Source: JANXLS01 sp037129555 (GTDB lineage Bacteria; Planctomycetota; SZUA-567; H5-PLA8). From it: a DNA stretch of 64,000 nt. The notes under the pieces were generated by a model. It had not been told where the DNA came from. It was given only the letters and a program-made list of their open reading frames with translations, and ran no database searches. Within the stretch, counting starts at the first letter, position 1; each line of letters starts with the position of its first letter. Below, piece by piece: positions 51,925-60,344 of this stretch. The translations under genes were made by a program, and so were the position numbers. The stretch spans positions 21,341 to 85,340 of the forward strand of contig JBAXUS010000004.1 of NCBI GenBank assembly GCA_037129555.1, given 5' to 3'.

Positions 51925-52311
51925 TTATTCGACGTTCAGCGTTGGGATCGACGCGGGATCGATGGGACGAAAGGGGCCTTCAAGCAGCGGGGCGAAGCAG
52001 GTGGCCATGGCGGCTTGTAATGCACGGACGTGGATGCCCATGTAGAAATCGGGGCAGAGTGACAGGCGTCTGGAGGATGTGTCGAAAAGACGTCGAGCAG
52101 GCGCGGGTTCGTTACGGGAATATTTGAGGAGTGCGGCGGCGCTTTGAATCAGGCCTTGCAGGAATTCGGATTGAATGCCGTCGGCTTCGAGCCAGATTTC
52201 TTCCCAAGCTTCGTGGGCCTCCCAGTAGAGGCCGCGATTGAAGAGGGATATGCCTTCGATGTAGTGCTGGCTGTCGTACCACAGATCGGGCTGTGGCGGT
52301 GGCGTAGACAC
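51925..52311 (-). CDS. DUF309-family protein
   Basis: Helical protein of 128 residues; GTG 52311 is chosen because the longer frame upstream lies on top of the porin 2 gene. Core motif FNRGLYWEAHEAWEEIWLEA with His and Glu matches DUF309, followed by FLQGLIQSAAALLKY. Function unknown. It starts two bases after the porin 2 stop and is probably in its operon. Confidence 0.85.
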   Translation of the reverse strand: MSTPPPQPDLWYDSQHYIEGISLFNRGLYWEAHEAWEEIWLEADGIQSEFLQGLIQSAAALLKYSRNEPAPARRLFDTSSRRLSLCPDFYMGIHVRALQAAMATCFAPLLEGPFRPIDPASIPTLNVE

Positions 52312-52312
52312 C

Positions 52313-53911
52313 TTAGTAGCTGACTTGGAAGTTAATGACGAACATGTTGCTCTGCGGCCCGCGCAAACCGCGTGAGGGTTCACGAGGTTGGTTGACGAAA
52401 AGGTAATTCGCTTGCAAACGAGCTCTGTATTGATCGATGTAGTAATTGTAGCCGAGCGTCGACGCGGTCGTTTTGAACAAGTCGGACTTGACATCCGGAC
52501 GTGTCAGGCTCTCGGTGGCTGTGTTTTCATAGCACTCGTAGCGGTAGGTAATTTCGCTATTTTTAAGCGCTTTCCCAAGGAGCTTCAACGAGAGTTTGTC
52601 GAAGTCTTTCACCCAGCGCGACTGCGCGAGTTTGTAACCGGTTGAGAAGAACCAACCGGACGCAGAGACGGGCGCGGGTGCAGATTGGCCGAAACCGAGA
52701 AGTGTGGTGCCGTCTTTGCCTCTGAATGTTGTTTCCGAGTAGCGATCACGCCCGGAACCCCATTCGCCGCGCATCCACCAACCGATCGTTGGACCGCCCG
52801 GTCGGTACCAAAGCCAAGCGGACTGGCGATTGATGGCGGTGACGGTGCGGTTGGTGCTGTTGATGAAATGCTGAGGGTCGAACGAATTGCCGGACTTGCC
52901 TCGGTATCCGTCAGTACGTGCGACGCCGATTTCCAAGCGACCGGTCCATTTTTCGGCGTCCCAAATGGGTTGGCCGGCGATGCGCCAGCAGAAATCTTTG
53001 GCGTAGTTGTCGTCGCTGCGATTGCCGCCTTCGATGATTTCCGGATCGGTCAAGACCGTTCCGTTCGGACCGTTGAATGCGCCGACCCAGTATTGCAAAC
53101 GACCGGTCGAGGAGTCGCCTTTTTTGGAGTAGAACCACGTGCCGTGAGCCATGACGCCGATGTCGCGGACGTTATTGATGGCGGTGACCATACTGCGGTC
53201 CACGAAGTCAAGCAAGCCGCTGGCGCGCCATGCTTCTTCGCCCGACGGCGGCTTGAATTGGCCAATCTGGAAATCATGATGTGGGATCAAATCATGGAAC
53301 GATATGAATGCGTCTTGAAGAATCTGGGGATTGATCCCGTTACCCAACTGGCGACCGCTGCCGTCAGAAAGATGCGGATTGTTAAAAACCGCGTTGTGAT
53401 TCGGATTAGCCGCGACCGGTGTGAAGGTAGTGTTGGCTTCGCGGCTGGGATCGATCATGACGAACGCGGAAATGTTGTCCGTGAGATCCATGGCGAAACG
53501 CAATTCAGTGCGGCGGACGCGGAACGTGTCATTGTCCAAAACACCATTGGGCTCGGGCACGGGGCCAGTCACGTTTCCACCTGGCAACCCCAATCCGCCC
53601 AAATTATTGCTTGCAGTCGGAACGACAATTCCGCGCGAATCGTTTTGAATCGTCTGGTACCAGATCTGAACGAGACCGGTGATGCCGAGCGCACCGACAC
53701 GCGTTTTTACAGAATCGTTCGGTCCGTATTTGTCCAGCATGTTGGTGTCCAGTTTGCTGACTGGAGCCAACGCGGGGTCATCTTGGTGTTTGATCTCTTC
53801 ACGAATGCGCTCGACTTCTTTCTTCAAAGCATCCACGTCGAGTGCACCGACCTGGACCATCGACAGAAAGACAACTGCGAACACGCCCGCTCTAAGGCTT
53901 TTCAACGCCAT
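52313..53911 (-). CDS. Outer-membrane porin, O/P type (porin 2)
   Basis: Porin of 532 residues and paralogue of porin 1. ATG 53911, with AAGGAG, gives a signal peptide (SLRAGVFAVVFLSMVQVGA), then a coiled coil (DALKKEVERIREEIKHQ). Shared motifs: ITGLVQIWYQTIQNDS, DTFRVRRTELRFAMD, IGQFKPPSGEEAWR, and the terminal FVINFQVSY. It lacks the CATC pair of porin 1. Solute unknown. Confidence 0.85.
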   Translation of the reverse strand: MALKSLRAGVFAVVFLSMVQVGALDVDALKKEVERIREEIKHQDDPALAPVSKLDTNMLDKYGPNDSVKTRVGALGITGLVQIWYQTIQNDSRGIVVPTASNNLGGLGLPGGNVTGPVPEPNGVLDNDTFRVRRTELRFAMDLTDNISAFVMIDPSREANTTFTPVAANPNHNAVFNNPHLSDGSGRQLGNGINPQILQDAFISFHDLIPHHDFQIGQFKPPSGEEAWRASGLLDFVDRSMVTAINNVRDIGVMAHGTWFYSKKGDSSTGRLQYWVGAFNGPNGTVLTDPEIIEGGNRSDDNYAKDFCWRIAGQPIWDAEKWTGRLEIGVARTDGYRGKSGNSFDPQHFINSTNRTVTAINRQSAWLWYRPGGPTIGWWMRGEWGSGRDRYSETTFRGKDGTTLLGFGQSAPAPVSASGWFFSTGYKLAQSRWVKDFDKLSLKLLGKALKNSEITYRYECYENTATESLTRPDVKSDLFKTTASTLGYNYYIDQYRARLQANYLFVNQPREPSRGLRGPQSNMFVINFQVSY

Positions 53912-54323
53912 CCGAAGCTCCTTAAACCCCACACCTTCACATTTGAAGTTATCGACTCTACTCATGGACAACATTCTGTCAAAGTATTTTTTCGGACGTT
54001 TCGAAATCACTTATCATATATCGGGCCAACCTTAATGAGTGGCACGATGCTCCGTGACGTGATTCGTGTCCCGTACTCGACGCTCTGCGTCATGCCACAA
54101 TTTGGAGCAACCGACTCACTATGCGAATTTCATACAATCTTAAGTACTCCCTTAGATAGCTGATTGAAGTTCAATTTGCGGAGGTGCTCTGAGAGTATTG
54201 CCCGAGGTTTGCTAGGGAGCCATTAAAAAAATGACGAAAAATTGGTGTATCGTGTTGCGTTTGCGACTCAATCGCTGTAATCTTCGTTGATTAACAACTA
54301 ATAGGGCGGATTGGTATTTCCTT
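53912..54323. other. Divergent region between porin 2 and the large kinase
   Basis: AT-rich, about 410 bases, without a supported gene. A promoter candidate for the kinase lies near 54255. Confidence 0.5.
54255..54283 (+). promoter_or_regulatory. Candidate promoter of the large kinase
   Basis: TTGCGT (54255-54260), 17-base spacer, TAATCT (54278-54283), about 40 bases before the ATG. Match is moderate. Confidence 0.35.
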
Positions 54324-57300
54324 ATGGACAATCGCACGCAGAACGACAAGGGGACTCCGCCTTCCGGTGGAGCCATGGACGACTTGACCGCACCGACGAT
54401 GCAGGGGACCATGCCCACGTTGCATGTCAACCCACCGTCGAGTGCCGGGAGCCCGTCGTCCAGCTCACCGAAGTCCGCTTCCGTACCGACACAGATGGGC
54501 AACCTCGATTGTACCATGGTCGGCACGTCGCCGACAATTCAGACTCAAGCCCAAGGCCGCAGCGGAGCGAAAACTCCCGCAACATCCGGTGGTCGTGGGC
54601 CTGGCAGCGCCACGATTGGTGGCGCACAAGAAGCGACGATTGTCGGAGCGCTTGAACCCCAGGATTTGTCCGAAGAGCTTTTGTTACGCGACGCTCCGCG
54701 AATGGAATCGCAGGGTTCGCAGCGACCGTCGTTGAATGGCATTCCGCTGTTGTACAAACTCGGCCAAGGCGGCATGGGAGCCGTGTATTACGGCGTTCAT
54801 CCGCGTCTGCGAAGCGAAGTCGCCGTGAAGGTCCTGCCATTTCATTTGGCGGCTCAAGATCCCGGCATGGTGCAACGTTTCTTCCGCGAAGCGCAGATCG
54901 CCGCAAAAGTCCGCTCGCCGCACTTGGTCAGCGTGATCGACGTGAACGAAGAATCGGGATTATTCTTCCTCGTCATGGAATACGTCTCCGGCGTTTCCAT
55001 GGGGCAGTATCTCAAAAAACAGATTGAAGAAGGCCGCGTCGGGTTGTCGGAATTGGACACCATCGACTCCTGTATCGCAGCGTGTATGGGTTTGGATGCC
55101 GCGCATTCCAACGGTGTGATTCACCGCGATTTGAAGCCGGACAACATCATGTTGCCGTACAAATCGCGCACTGAAAAAACATACGACATCCGCAAAGCAA
55201 AACTGATGGATTTGGGGTTGGCACGCAGCGAAGAAGGCGATCAGTCGCTGACCGGTGTGCAAGCTGCGATGGGTACCCCCGGATACATGGCACCCGAGCA
55301 AGCGCTTGATGCCAAGACCGCCGACAAACGCTCGGACGTGTTCGGAATGGGCGCGACGATTTACGCGCTGCTCGCTGGACGCGCGCCGTTCAAAGGCGAA
55401 GTCGTAATGAAGGTGTTGATGGCAACGATGCACGAACCGCATCCGCCGATCACGGACTTCCGCCCAGACGTGTCGCAGGGCTTGCAGGACATCATCAACC
55501 GCTGCTTGGATAAGCACCAGGACAACCGCTACGACGACGCGAAAGCGCTCGGGCGAGCCTTGCGGGCCGCACGAAAAGTATTGGCTCCGGACAGCGCGTT
55601 CGGTGGTGATGACGACACAGATGATTCAAAAGATTCTAAGCCGCGCACGGCCGCTCCGAAGATCGGTTCCTTCACACCTTATGGCAGCAAGTCTGCCGCG
55701 CCACCGCCGAGCAAGATGCCCCTTTATGGAGGCATCGCTGCAGGCGTGCTGCTCGTGGGTGGACTCGCATACATGTTCGGGAGCGGCAAAAAGAATGACG
55801 ATCCCAACAATAAGCCGACGATTGGCGTCGCAACGGTTGACGAAAAAACAAAAGCGCTTGTCATGCAGTCCCACAAGGACGCACTGAATGCAGTCACCGA
55901 CGCAATTACCATTAAGAATTTTGAAACAGTGGAATTCAAATTCACGTCCGGTGTCAATGCCGACCAACAGTACGCCAAAGCAATTCCCAGCCTGATGGCC
56001 GATTGGGACAAGATGCGTCATGATATCGACTCCGCCAAGAAAGCGGATGTGTTCGATAGCGCGGTCACACAAATCACGCTCGCGATTCGAAAGAAAGACA
56101 TTGAAACGGCAACGGCTCTGGCAAAGAAACTCGAGCCTGAAACGCCCGAGCAGAACTCCGCGGCGACGAAGCTGCGTAATGACATTTCACGCGCTGAAAA
56201 GAAGCTGAACAACCAAGGCGCGTTCAAGACCGTCTTGATCGAAGCGTTGGACGAAAGCAAAAAGATTGACGAACGTGTTGAGCTTGTCGCGAAGGCGTTG
56301 GAGTTAATTCCTGACGAGCCCAAAGCAGTCGAATTGCAGAAATCGCTCAAAGTGTTGCAGGCCGTCGAGACGACCAACAAGCAATTCAAACTCAATTACG
56401 GAAAAGCTCAAAACTTGCTGCTCGACAAAAACTACGAAGCAGCGAATGACGCCATTACCGAAGCCAAGCGTTTGAAGCCTGAAGACAAGGACGCCCAAAA
56501 GCTCGCCAAACAGATCTTCGATAAGGGCGGTGCGGAATTGCAGAAGAAGTTCGCTGCGCGCGCGAAGGCGAATGCGTTGACGGCGTATGAATCAGCCAAT
56601 AAATTCTTCACCGATAAGAACAGTGCCAAGGCGAAAGAGCAGATCGATATTGCGTTGTCCAATGTCTCCGATGATGACCAGTACATCACGCTCAAGAAGC
56701 GTATCGATTTGCTGATCGTCGAAGAAGAACGTGTCGCGGAAGTTGGGCGCAAGAAGAACTTCTTTGCCGAAGCATTAAAGGAAGCCACTGGCGCGCTGGA
56801 AGAGGCAACGGATGTCAAGAAGATCGGTTTCATCGATGTAGCACTCGAACAAATCAACGTGGCTAAGCAACAGAAGCTTGAAGACCCGAACTTGTTGAGC
56901 AAAGACGATCCGAAGACTGAAGAGGACTTAAAGGGCCTGCTGGCGACTTTGAAAACGCTCGAAGACAAAGTCACGGCGCGCAAGGCCGAATTGGATTCGC
57001 GCAAGAAGTATGACGACATCCTGACCGAATCAGCAAAGACGCTCGACGAAAATGAAAACGACGGCAAGCTGGCGGCGATCCAAGCCGTGTTGGTGAAGAT
57101 GGACGAAGCGCTCAAGATCGCGGCTGAAAAGAAAGTCGTGAACGACAAGGAAATCGCGGTCGCCGAAGACTTGAAAAAGAAGCTCGACGCGAAGAAGGAC
57201 GAATTCACTGCGCGCGACGCCAAGCGCACCCAGGTCGCAGATATGGTCAAGATGGGCGACGATCTCGTCACGGCGGGCAAGTACAGTGACGCGTTGCTGA

Positions 57301-58091
57301 CCTATAAAGGTGCTGAAGTGATCGTCCGTGATTTGTCCTTGGACGAAAAGGCCGTCGTGATCGAAAAGATCAAAATGGCCGACACGAAGGCGAAGAACCT
57401 GAAAGAAATCGACGGCATCATCAGCGTGGCGGACAAGTTGATCCGCGACGAGAAGTTTGACGACGCCGTGGCGAAACTTGCGGAAGGCGAAAAGATTCAG
57501 GAAGACAAACGCTTTGCGGTGAAGAAAGACGACATCGAAAAGAAGAAGGTGGCGTTGACTGCGTTGGTCAACGAGTCATTCAAGGCAGCAGTGGCGTCAT
57601 TCAAGAACGGTAAGTGGGATGATGGTGTGCAGGAAATGCAGCGCACGGTAACGGCTCATCCCTCGCGCTCGGATGCGGCTACGGCATTGGCAAGCTTCAA
57701 GGAAATTCAAGCGAGCGAAAATGACATCGCTGCAACACTTCCTGGGCTAAAACAGCAGTTCGCTGACAAGGCGCCGAAAGTAACTGACAAGGACAGCATC
57801 AAGACATCCAAAGCGCGAGCGGAAGACGCACTTGAAAAGTTGCCGAAAGTCGGTGCCACCGTTGCCGAGAATATTGCCAAGGCAGGCATGGCCGGTCTTG
57901 CAACTGAAACGGCCACGTATACAAAACTCGCGAAAGATTTGAAGACTCAGGCCTCCGGCGCGATCGCGATCATCGTCAATAAATACAACGATGAAGAAGC
58001 CGCCCGCAAGCCACCGCCACCGCCGCCAGTGATCAAGAAAGATCCGGGCCCAATCCCGAAGGCGAAGGGCGAAGCCGAGCCGGACCTCTAA
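54324..58091 (+). CDS. Ser/Thr protein kinase with a long helical outer region
   Basis: Protein of 1255 residues. Residues 1-140 are Ser/Thr/Pro-rich and hold several TxxGT-like motifs (TMQGT, TMVGT, TIVGA). The kinase domain (about 141-430) has LGQGGMG, AVKVL (Lys169), HRDLKPDN, DLGLA and GTPGYMAPEQ. A basic linker and one membrane segment (about 468-488, YGGIAAGVLLVGGLAYMFG) follow. The remaining roughly 760 residues are almost wholly Lys/Asp/Glu/Ala-rich helix, perhaps TPR-like or coiled coil (NKQFKLNYGKAQNLLLDKNY, LVTAGKYSDALLTYKGAE), ending PPPPPP. Likely a receptor-type kinase whose outer part spans the periplasm. Ligand unknown. Confidence 0.88.
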   Translation: MDNRTQNDKGTPPSGGAMDDLTAPTMQGTMPTLHVNPPSSAGSPSSSSPKSASVPTQMGNLDCTMVGTSPTIQTQAQGRSGAKTPATSGGRGPGSATIGGAQEATIVGALEPQDLSEELLLRDAPRMESQGSQRPSLNGIPLLYKLGQGGMGAVYYGVHPRLRSEVAVKVLPFHLAAQDPGMVQRFFREAQIAAKVRSPHLVSVIDVNEESGLFFLVMEYVSGVSMGQYLKKQIEEGRVGLSELDTIDSCIAACMGLDAAHSNGVIHRDLKPDNIMLPYKSRTEKTYDIRKAKLMDLGLARSEEGDQSLTGVQAAMGTPGYMAPEQALDAKTADKRSDVFGMGATIYALLAGRAPFKGEVVMKVLMATMHEPHPPITDFRPDVSQGLQDIINRCLDKHQDNRYDDAKALGRALRAARKVLAPDSAFGGDDDTDDSKDSKPRTAAPKIGSFTPYGSKSAAPPPSKMPLYGGIAAGVLLVGGLAYMFGSGKKNDDPNNKPTIGVATVDEKTKALVMQSHKDALNAVTDAITIKNFETVEFKFTSGVNADQQYAKAIPSLMADWDKMRHDIDSAKKADVFDSAVTQITLAIRKKDIETATALAKKLEPETPEQNSAATKLRNDISRAEKKLNNQGAFKTVLIEALDESKKIDERVELVAKALELIPDEPKAVELQKSLKVLQAVETTNKQFKLNYGKAQNLLLDKNYEAANDAITEAKRLKPEDKDAQKLAKQIFDKGGAELQKKFAARAKANALTAYESANKFFTDKNSAKAKEQIDIALSNVSDDDQYITLKKRIDLLIVEEERVAEVGRKKNFFAEALKEATGALEEATDVKKIGFIDVALEQINVAKQQKLEDPNLLSKDDPKTEEDLKGLLATLKTLEDKVTARKAELDSRKKYDDILTESAKTLDENENDGKLAAIQAVLVKMDEALKIAAEKKVVNDKEIAVAEDLKKKLDAKKDEFTARDAKRTQVADMVKMGDDLVTAGKYSDALLTYKGAEVIVRDLSLDEKAVVIEKIKMADTKAKNLKEIDGIISVADKLIRDEKFDDAVAKLAEGEKIQEDKRFAVKKDDIEKKKVALTALVNESFKAAVASFKNGKWDDGVQEMQRTVTAHPSRSDAATALASFKEIQASENDIAATLPGLKQQFADKAPKVTDKDSIKTSKARAEDALEKLPKVGATVAENIAKAGMAGLATETATYTKLAKDLKTQASGAIAIIVNKYNDEEAARKPPPPPPVIKKDPGPIPKAKGEAEPDL

Positions 58092-58123
58092 ACGAGTCTG
58101 ATAGTAATTGTGAAGTTACCAGC

Positions 58124-58175
58124 ATTCCGAAATCGAGCGCGACGAGTTCAACGCGTTCGATTTCGGAATTTGTTT
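58124..58175 (+). terminator. Terminator-like hairpin after the kinase
   Basis: ATTCCGAAATCGA (58124-58136) pairs with TCGATTTCGGAAT (58157-58169), with further pairing inside, followed by TTGTTTTAG. The T-run is interrupted, so this is a moderate call. Confidence 0.6.
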
Positions 58176-58239
58176 TAGTACACGGTGTAGTCTTCCTTGT
58201 TGCGGCTCGCGAATCGAATCACGCTGAGACTATCTGATC

Positions 58240-59574
58240 ATGAAAAAAACGTTGCTTCTCGGACTTGCTGTTCTGACGCTCGCCGCCCACGCCGAAAATT
58301 GGGGCCAGTGGCGCGGACCGAACAACAACGGCTCGACGTCGGAGACGGGACTTCCGGACACGTTCAGCATTGACGATGCGGACAAGAAGACAACCGCGAA
58401 GAATCTGGCGTGGGTCTGCGACCTTCCCGGCGCAGGCAACGCGACACCGGTGGTCTTCGACGACAAAGTCTTCGTCGCATCCAACAACAAGGACGGCAGC
58501 GAACTGATCGGCCTCTGCATCGACCGGAAGACCGGCAAAATTCTGTGGCAGAACACGGTCGTGAAAACCACGCCCGGCAAAGTGTCAGGCACCGGCAAAA
58601 ACACGTTGGCCTCATGCTCGCCGGTGACCGACGGCAAGCAGGTCTGCTTCACGTTCGGCACGGGCGACCTCGCATGTTACGACATGGCGGGAAAAGAAGT
58701 CTGGACGAAGAGCCTGTCGAAAGAACACGGCGAATTGACGTTCCTGCATGGCTACAGTTCGACGCCGCTGCTGTACAAGGAAAAGCTTTACATTCAAGTG
58801 CTGCGCCGGGACCGGTTGGAAGCGAAGGGCGGAAAAACGGCGGACCCAAAATTCGATTCGTATCTGCTCTGCTCCGATTGGAAAACCGGGAAGGATATTT
58901 TCAAAGCGCCGCGCAAGAGCGACGCAAAGGACGGCGAATGCGAATCGTATTCGTCGCCAGTGCTGTACGAGCGCCCGGGCCGGACCGAAATTCTGATCGC
59001 CGGTTCGCTGTGGGTGAGCGGCCACAGCCCGGAAGACGGGAAGGAATACTGGCACTGGGGTACGTTGACGCCGTGGTTGACTGGCAACGTCCGCAGCGTC
59101 TCGCTGCCCGTCGCGAACAACGATTTCGTCTTCGCAGCTGGCCCGCGAAAACGCCCAATTTTTGCAATCAAAGCCGGCGGCACAGGCGATCTGAAAGCGG
59201 ATGGAAAAGTCTGGGAATTCAAAGACCACGATTGCGCCGTCCCCAGCCCGCTGATGTACGACAACTATTTGTATCTGCTCGACGACGACAAAAAGAAGAT
59301 GTCCTGCATCGAACCGGCGAGCGGTAAAGTGAAATGGGACGGTGTACTGAGCGAAGCAGCGGACAAAGCCGGCTTCAGTTCCTCCCCGGCCGCGGGAGAC
59401 GGCAAGATTTACTGCATGAATGAACGCGGCAACGTGGTGATTCTATCGTCCCAGGAATTTAAAGTCCTGTGCAAAGTGGACATTGATGAAGGCTTCACGG
59501 CAGCATCGCCGGTGATCGCTCAAGGCCACGTGTTTTTCAGGACCGCGAAGCGGTTGTATTGTGTTGGGAAATAG
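58240..59574 (+). CDS. Exported PQQ-like beta-propeller protein
   Basis: Protein of 444 residues with a signal peptide (TLLLGLAVLTLAAHA) and the planctomycete-type opening NWGQWRGPNNNG. Blades such as TPVVFDDKVFVASN, TGKILWQNTVV and SPAAGDGKIYCMNERG bear the PQQ/BamB repeat pattern. No dehydrogenase active-site set (adjacent cysteines, Ca-binding acids) is apparent, so it is probably a binding scaffold and not a quinoprotein enzyme. Confidence 0.85.
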   Translation: MKKTLLLGLAVLTLAAHAENWGQWRGPNNNGSTSETGLPDTFSIDDADKKTTAKNLAWVCDLPGAGNATPVVFDDKVFVASNNKDGSELIGLCIDRKTGKILWQNTVVKTTPGKVSGTGKNTLASCSPVTDGKQVCFTFGTGDLACYDMAGKEVWTKSLSKEHGELTFLHGYSSTPLLYKEKLYIQVLRRDRLEAKGGKTADPKFDSYLLCSDWKTGKDIFKAPRKSDAKDGECESYSSPVLYERPGRTEILIAGSLWVSGHSPEDGKEYWHWGTLTPWLTGNVRSVSLPVANNDFVFAAGPRKRPIFAIKAGGTGDLKADGKVWEFKDHDCAVPSPLMYDNYLYLLDDDKKKMSCIEPASGKVKWDGVLSEAADKAGFSSSPAAGDGKIYCMNERGNVVILSSQEFKVLCKVDIDEGFTAASPVIAQGHVFFRTAKRLYCVGK

Positions 59575-59575
59575 G

Positions 59576-60067
59576 ATGCGGTCCAGAATCACAATGATAA
59601 AAGAAACGGCATACTTGGAAACAAGCGTCGTCAGTTACTTGAATTCATTTCCAAGCCGCGATTTAATTGTGGCGGCGCATCAGCAAATTACCCACGATTG
59701 GTGGCGCCTACACGCTCCCAATTTTACGATCGTGGTTTCGACTCACGTTCTATTGGAATCTGCGCGGGGCGATCCTAAAATGGCAGCGGCACGGACATCC
59801 TTCCTCGCCGGTATCCCGGTATTGGAAGAAACTCTTGAGATGCTGGAATTGGCGGAAGAGTATCAATCCATATTAAGATTGCCGAAAAGTAAAATGGCGG
59901 ATGCCCATCATCTTGCCGCAGCTTCGTGGCACGGAATTGATTATCTGGTAACATGGAATTGCAAGCACATTGCCAGTGCTCAAGTCCGCCGTGCGCTTTA
60001 CAAGATCAATGTGGCGGCTGGATTGAAGGTACCTATTCTATGCACACCAGAAGAATTGGAGAAATAG
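59576..60067 (+). CDS. PIN-domain protein, probable toxin nuclease
   Basis: Protein of 163 residues; ATG 59576 has GGGA upstream, with ATG 59594 as the alternative. The PIN pattern is read from TAYLETSVVSYL (first acidic residue, Glu for the usual Asp), VVSTHVLLE and KMADAHHLAAA with a conserved Asp, ending in DYLVTWNCKHIA. Family members are Mg-dependent ribonucleases of VapC type. The small partner gene begins two bases after its stop, so the order is toxin first. Cell targets cannot be named. Confidence 0.82.
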   Translation: MRSRITMIKETAYLETSVVSYLNSFPSRDLIVAAHQQITHDWWRLHAPNFTIVVSTHVLLESARGDPKMAAARTSFLAGIPVLEETLEMLELAEEYQSILRLPKSKMADAHHLAAASWHGIDYLVTWNCKHIASAQVRRALYKINVAAGLKVPILCTPEELEK

Positions 60068-60069
60068 CC

Positions 60070-60285
60070 ATGCGAAAAGATCCGATCTTGGCGGAACTCG
60101 ATTCAATACGTTCCGATATGGCTGATGAATTTGGCGGACTCAAGGGGCTACACAAACGATCCTTGCAACTCCAAGACGAATTGCGTAAAAAAAACGCTGT
60201 TATTGTAAATTTCCACAACGCTTGTGACGCGAAAAACACACATCAAATTGAACACCCTCGATTGAAACGAAAAGCCGCAGGTTGA
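60070..60285 (+). CDS. Probable antitoxin partner of the PIN protein
   Basis: A 71-residue charged helical protein (KDPILAELDSIRSDMADEFGG, LHKRSLQLQDELRKK). A frame open further upstream overlaps the PIN gene; ATG 60070 is chosen. KDPIL...IR...A..FGG resembles a small antitoxin group seen beside PIN genes. No DNA-binding domain of the AbrB or ribbon type is visible. Identity as antitoxin is inference from position and size. Confidence 0.6.
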   Translation: MRKDPILAELDSIRSDMADEFGGLKGLHKRSLQLQDELRKKNAVIVNFHNACDAKNTHQIEHPRLKRKAAG

Positions 60286-60344
60286 AGTGTTGGTATTAAG
60301 TTCCTTGATTTTTACGGAACGCAATGATTGACCGCCGTGCATCC

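Noticed and set aside
52685..54163. Open plus-strand frame of 492 residues opposite porin 2
   Set aside because: Antisense to a porin with clear beta-barrel features.
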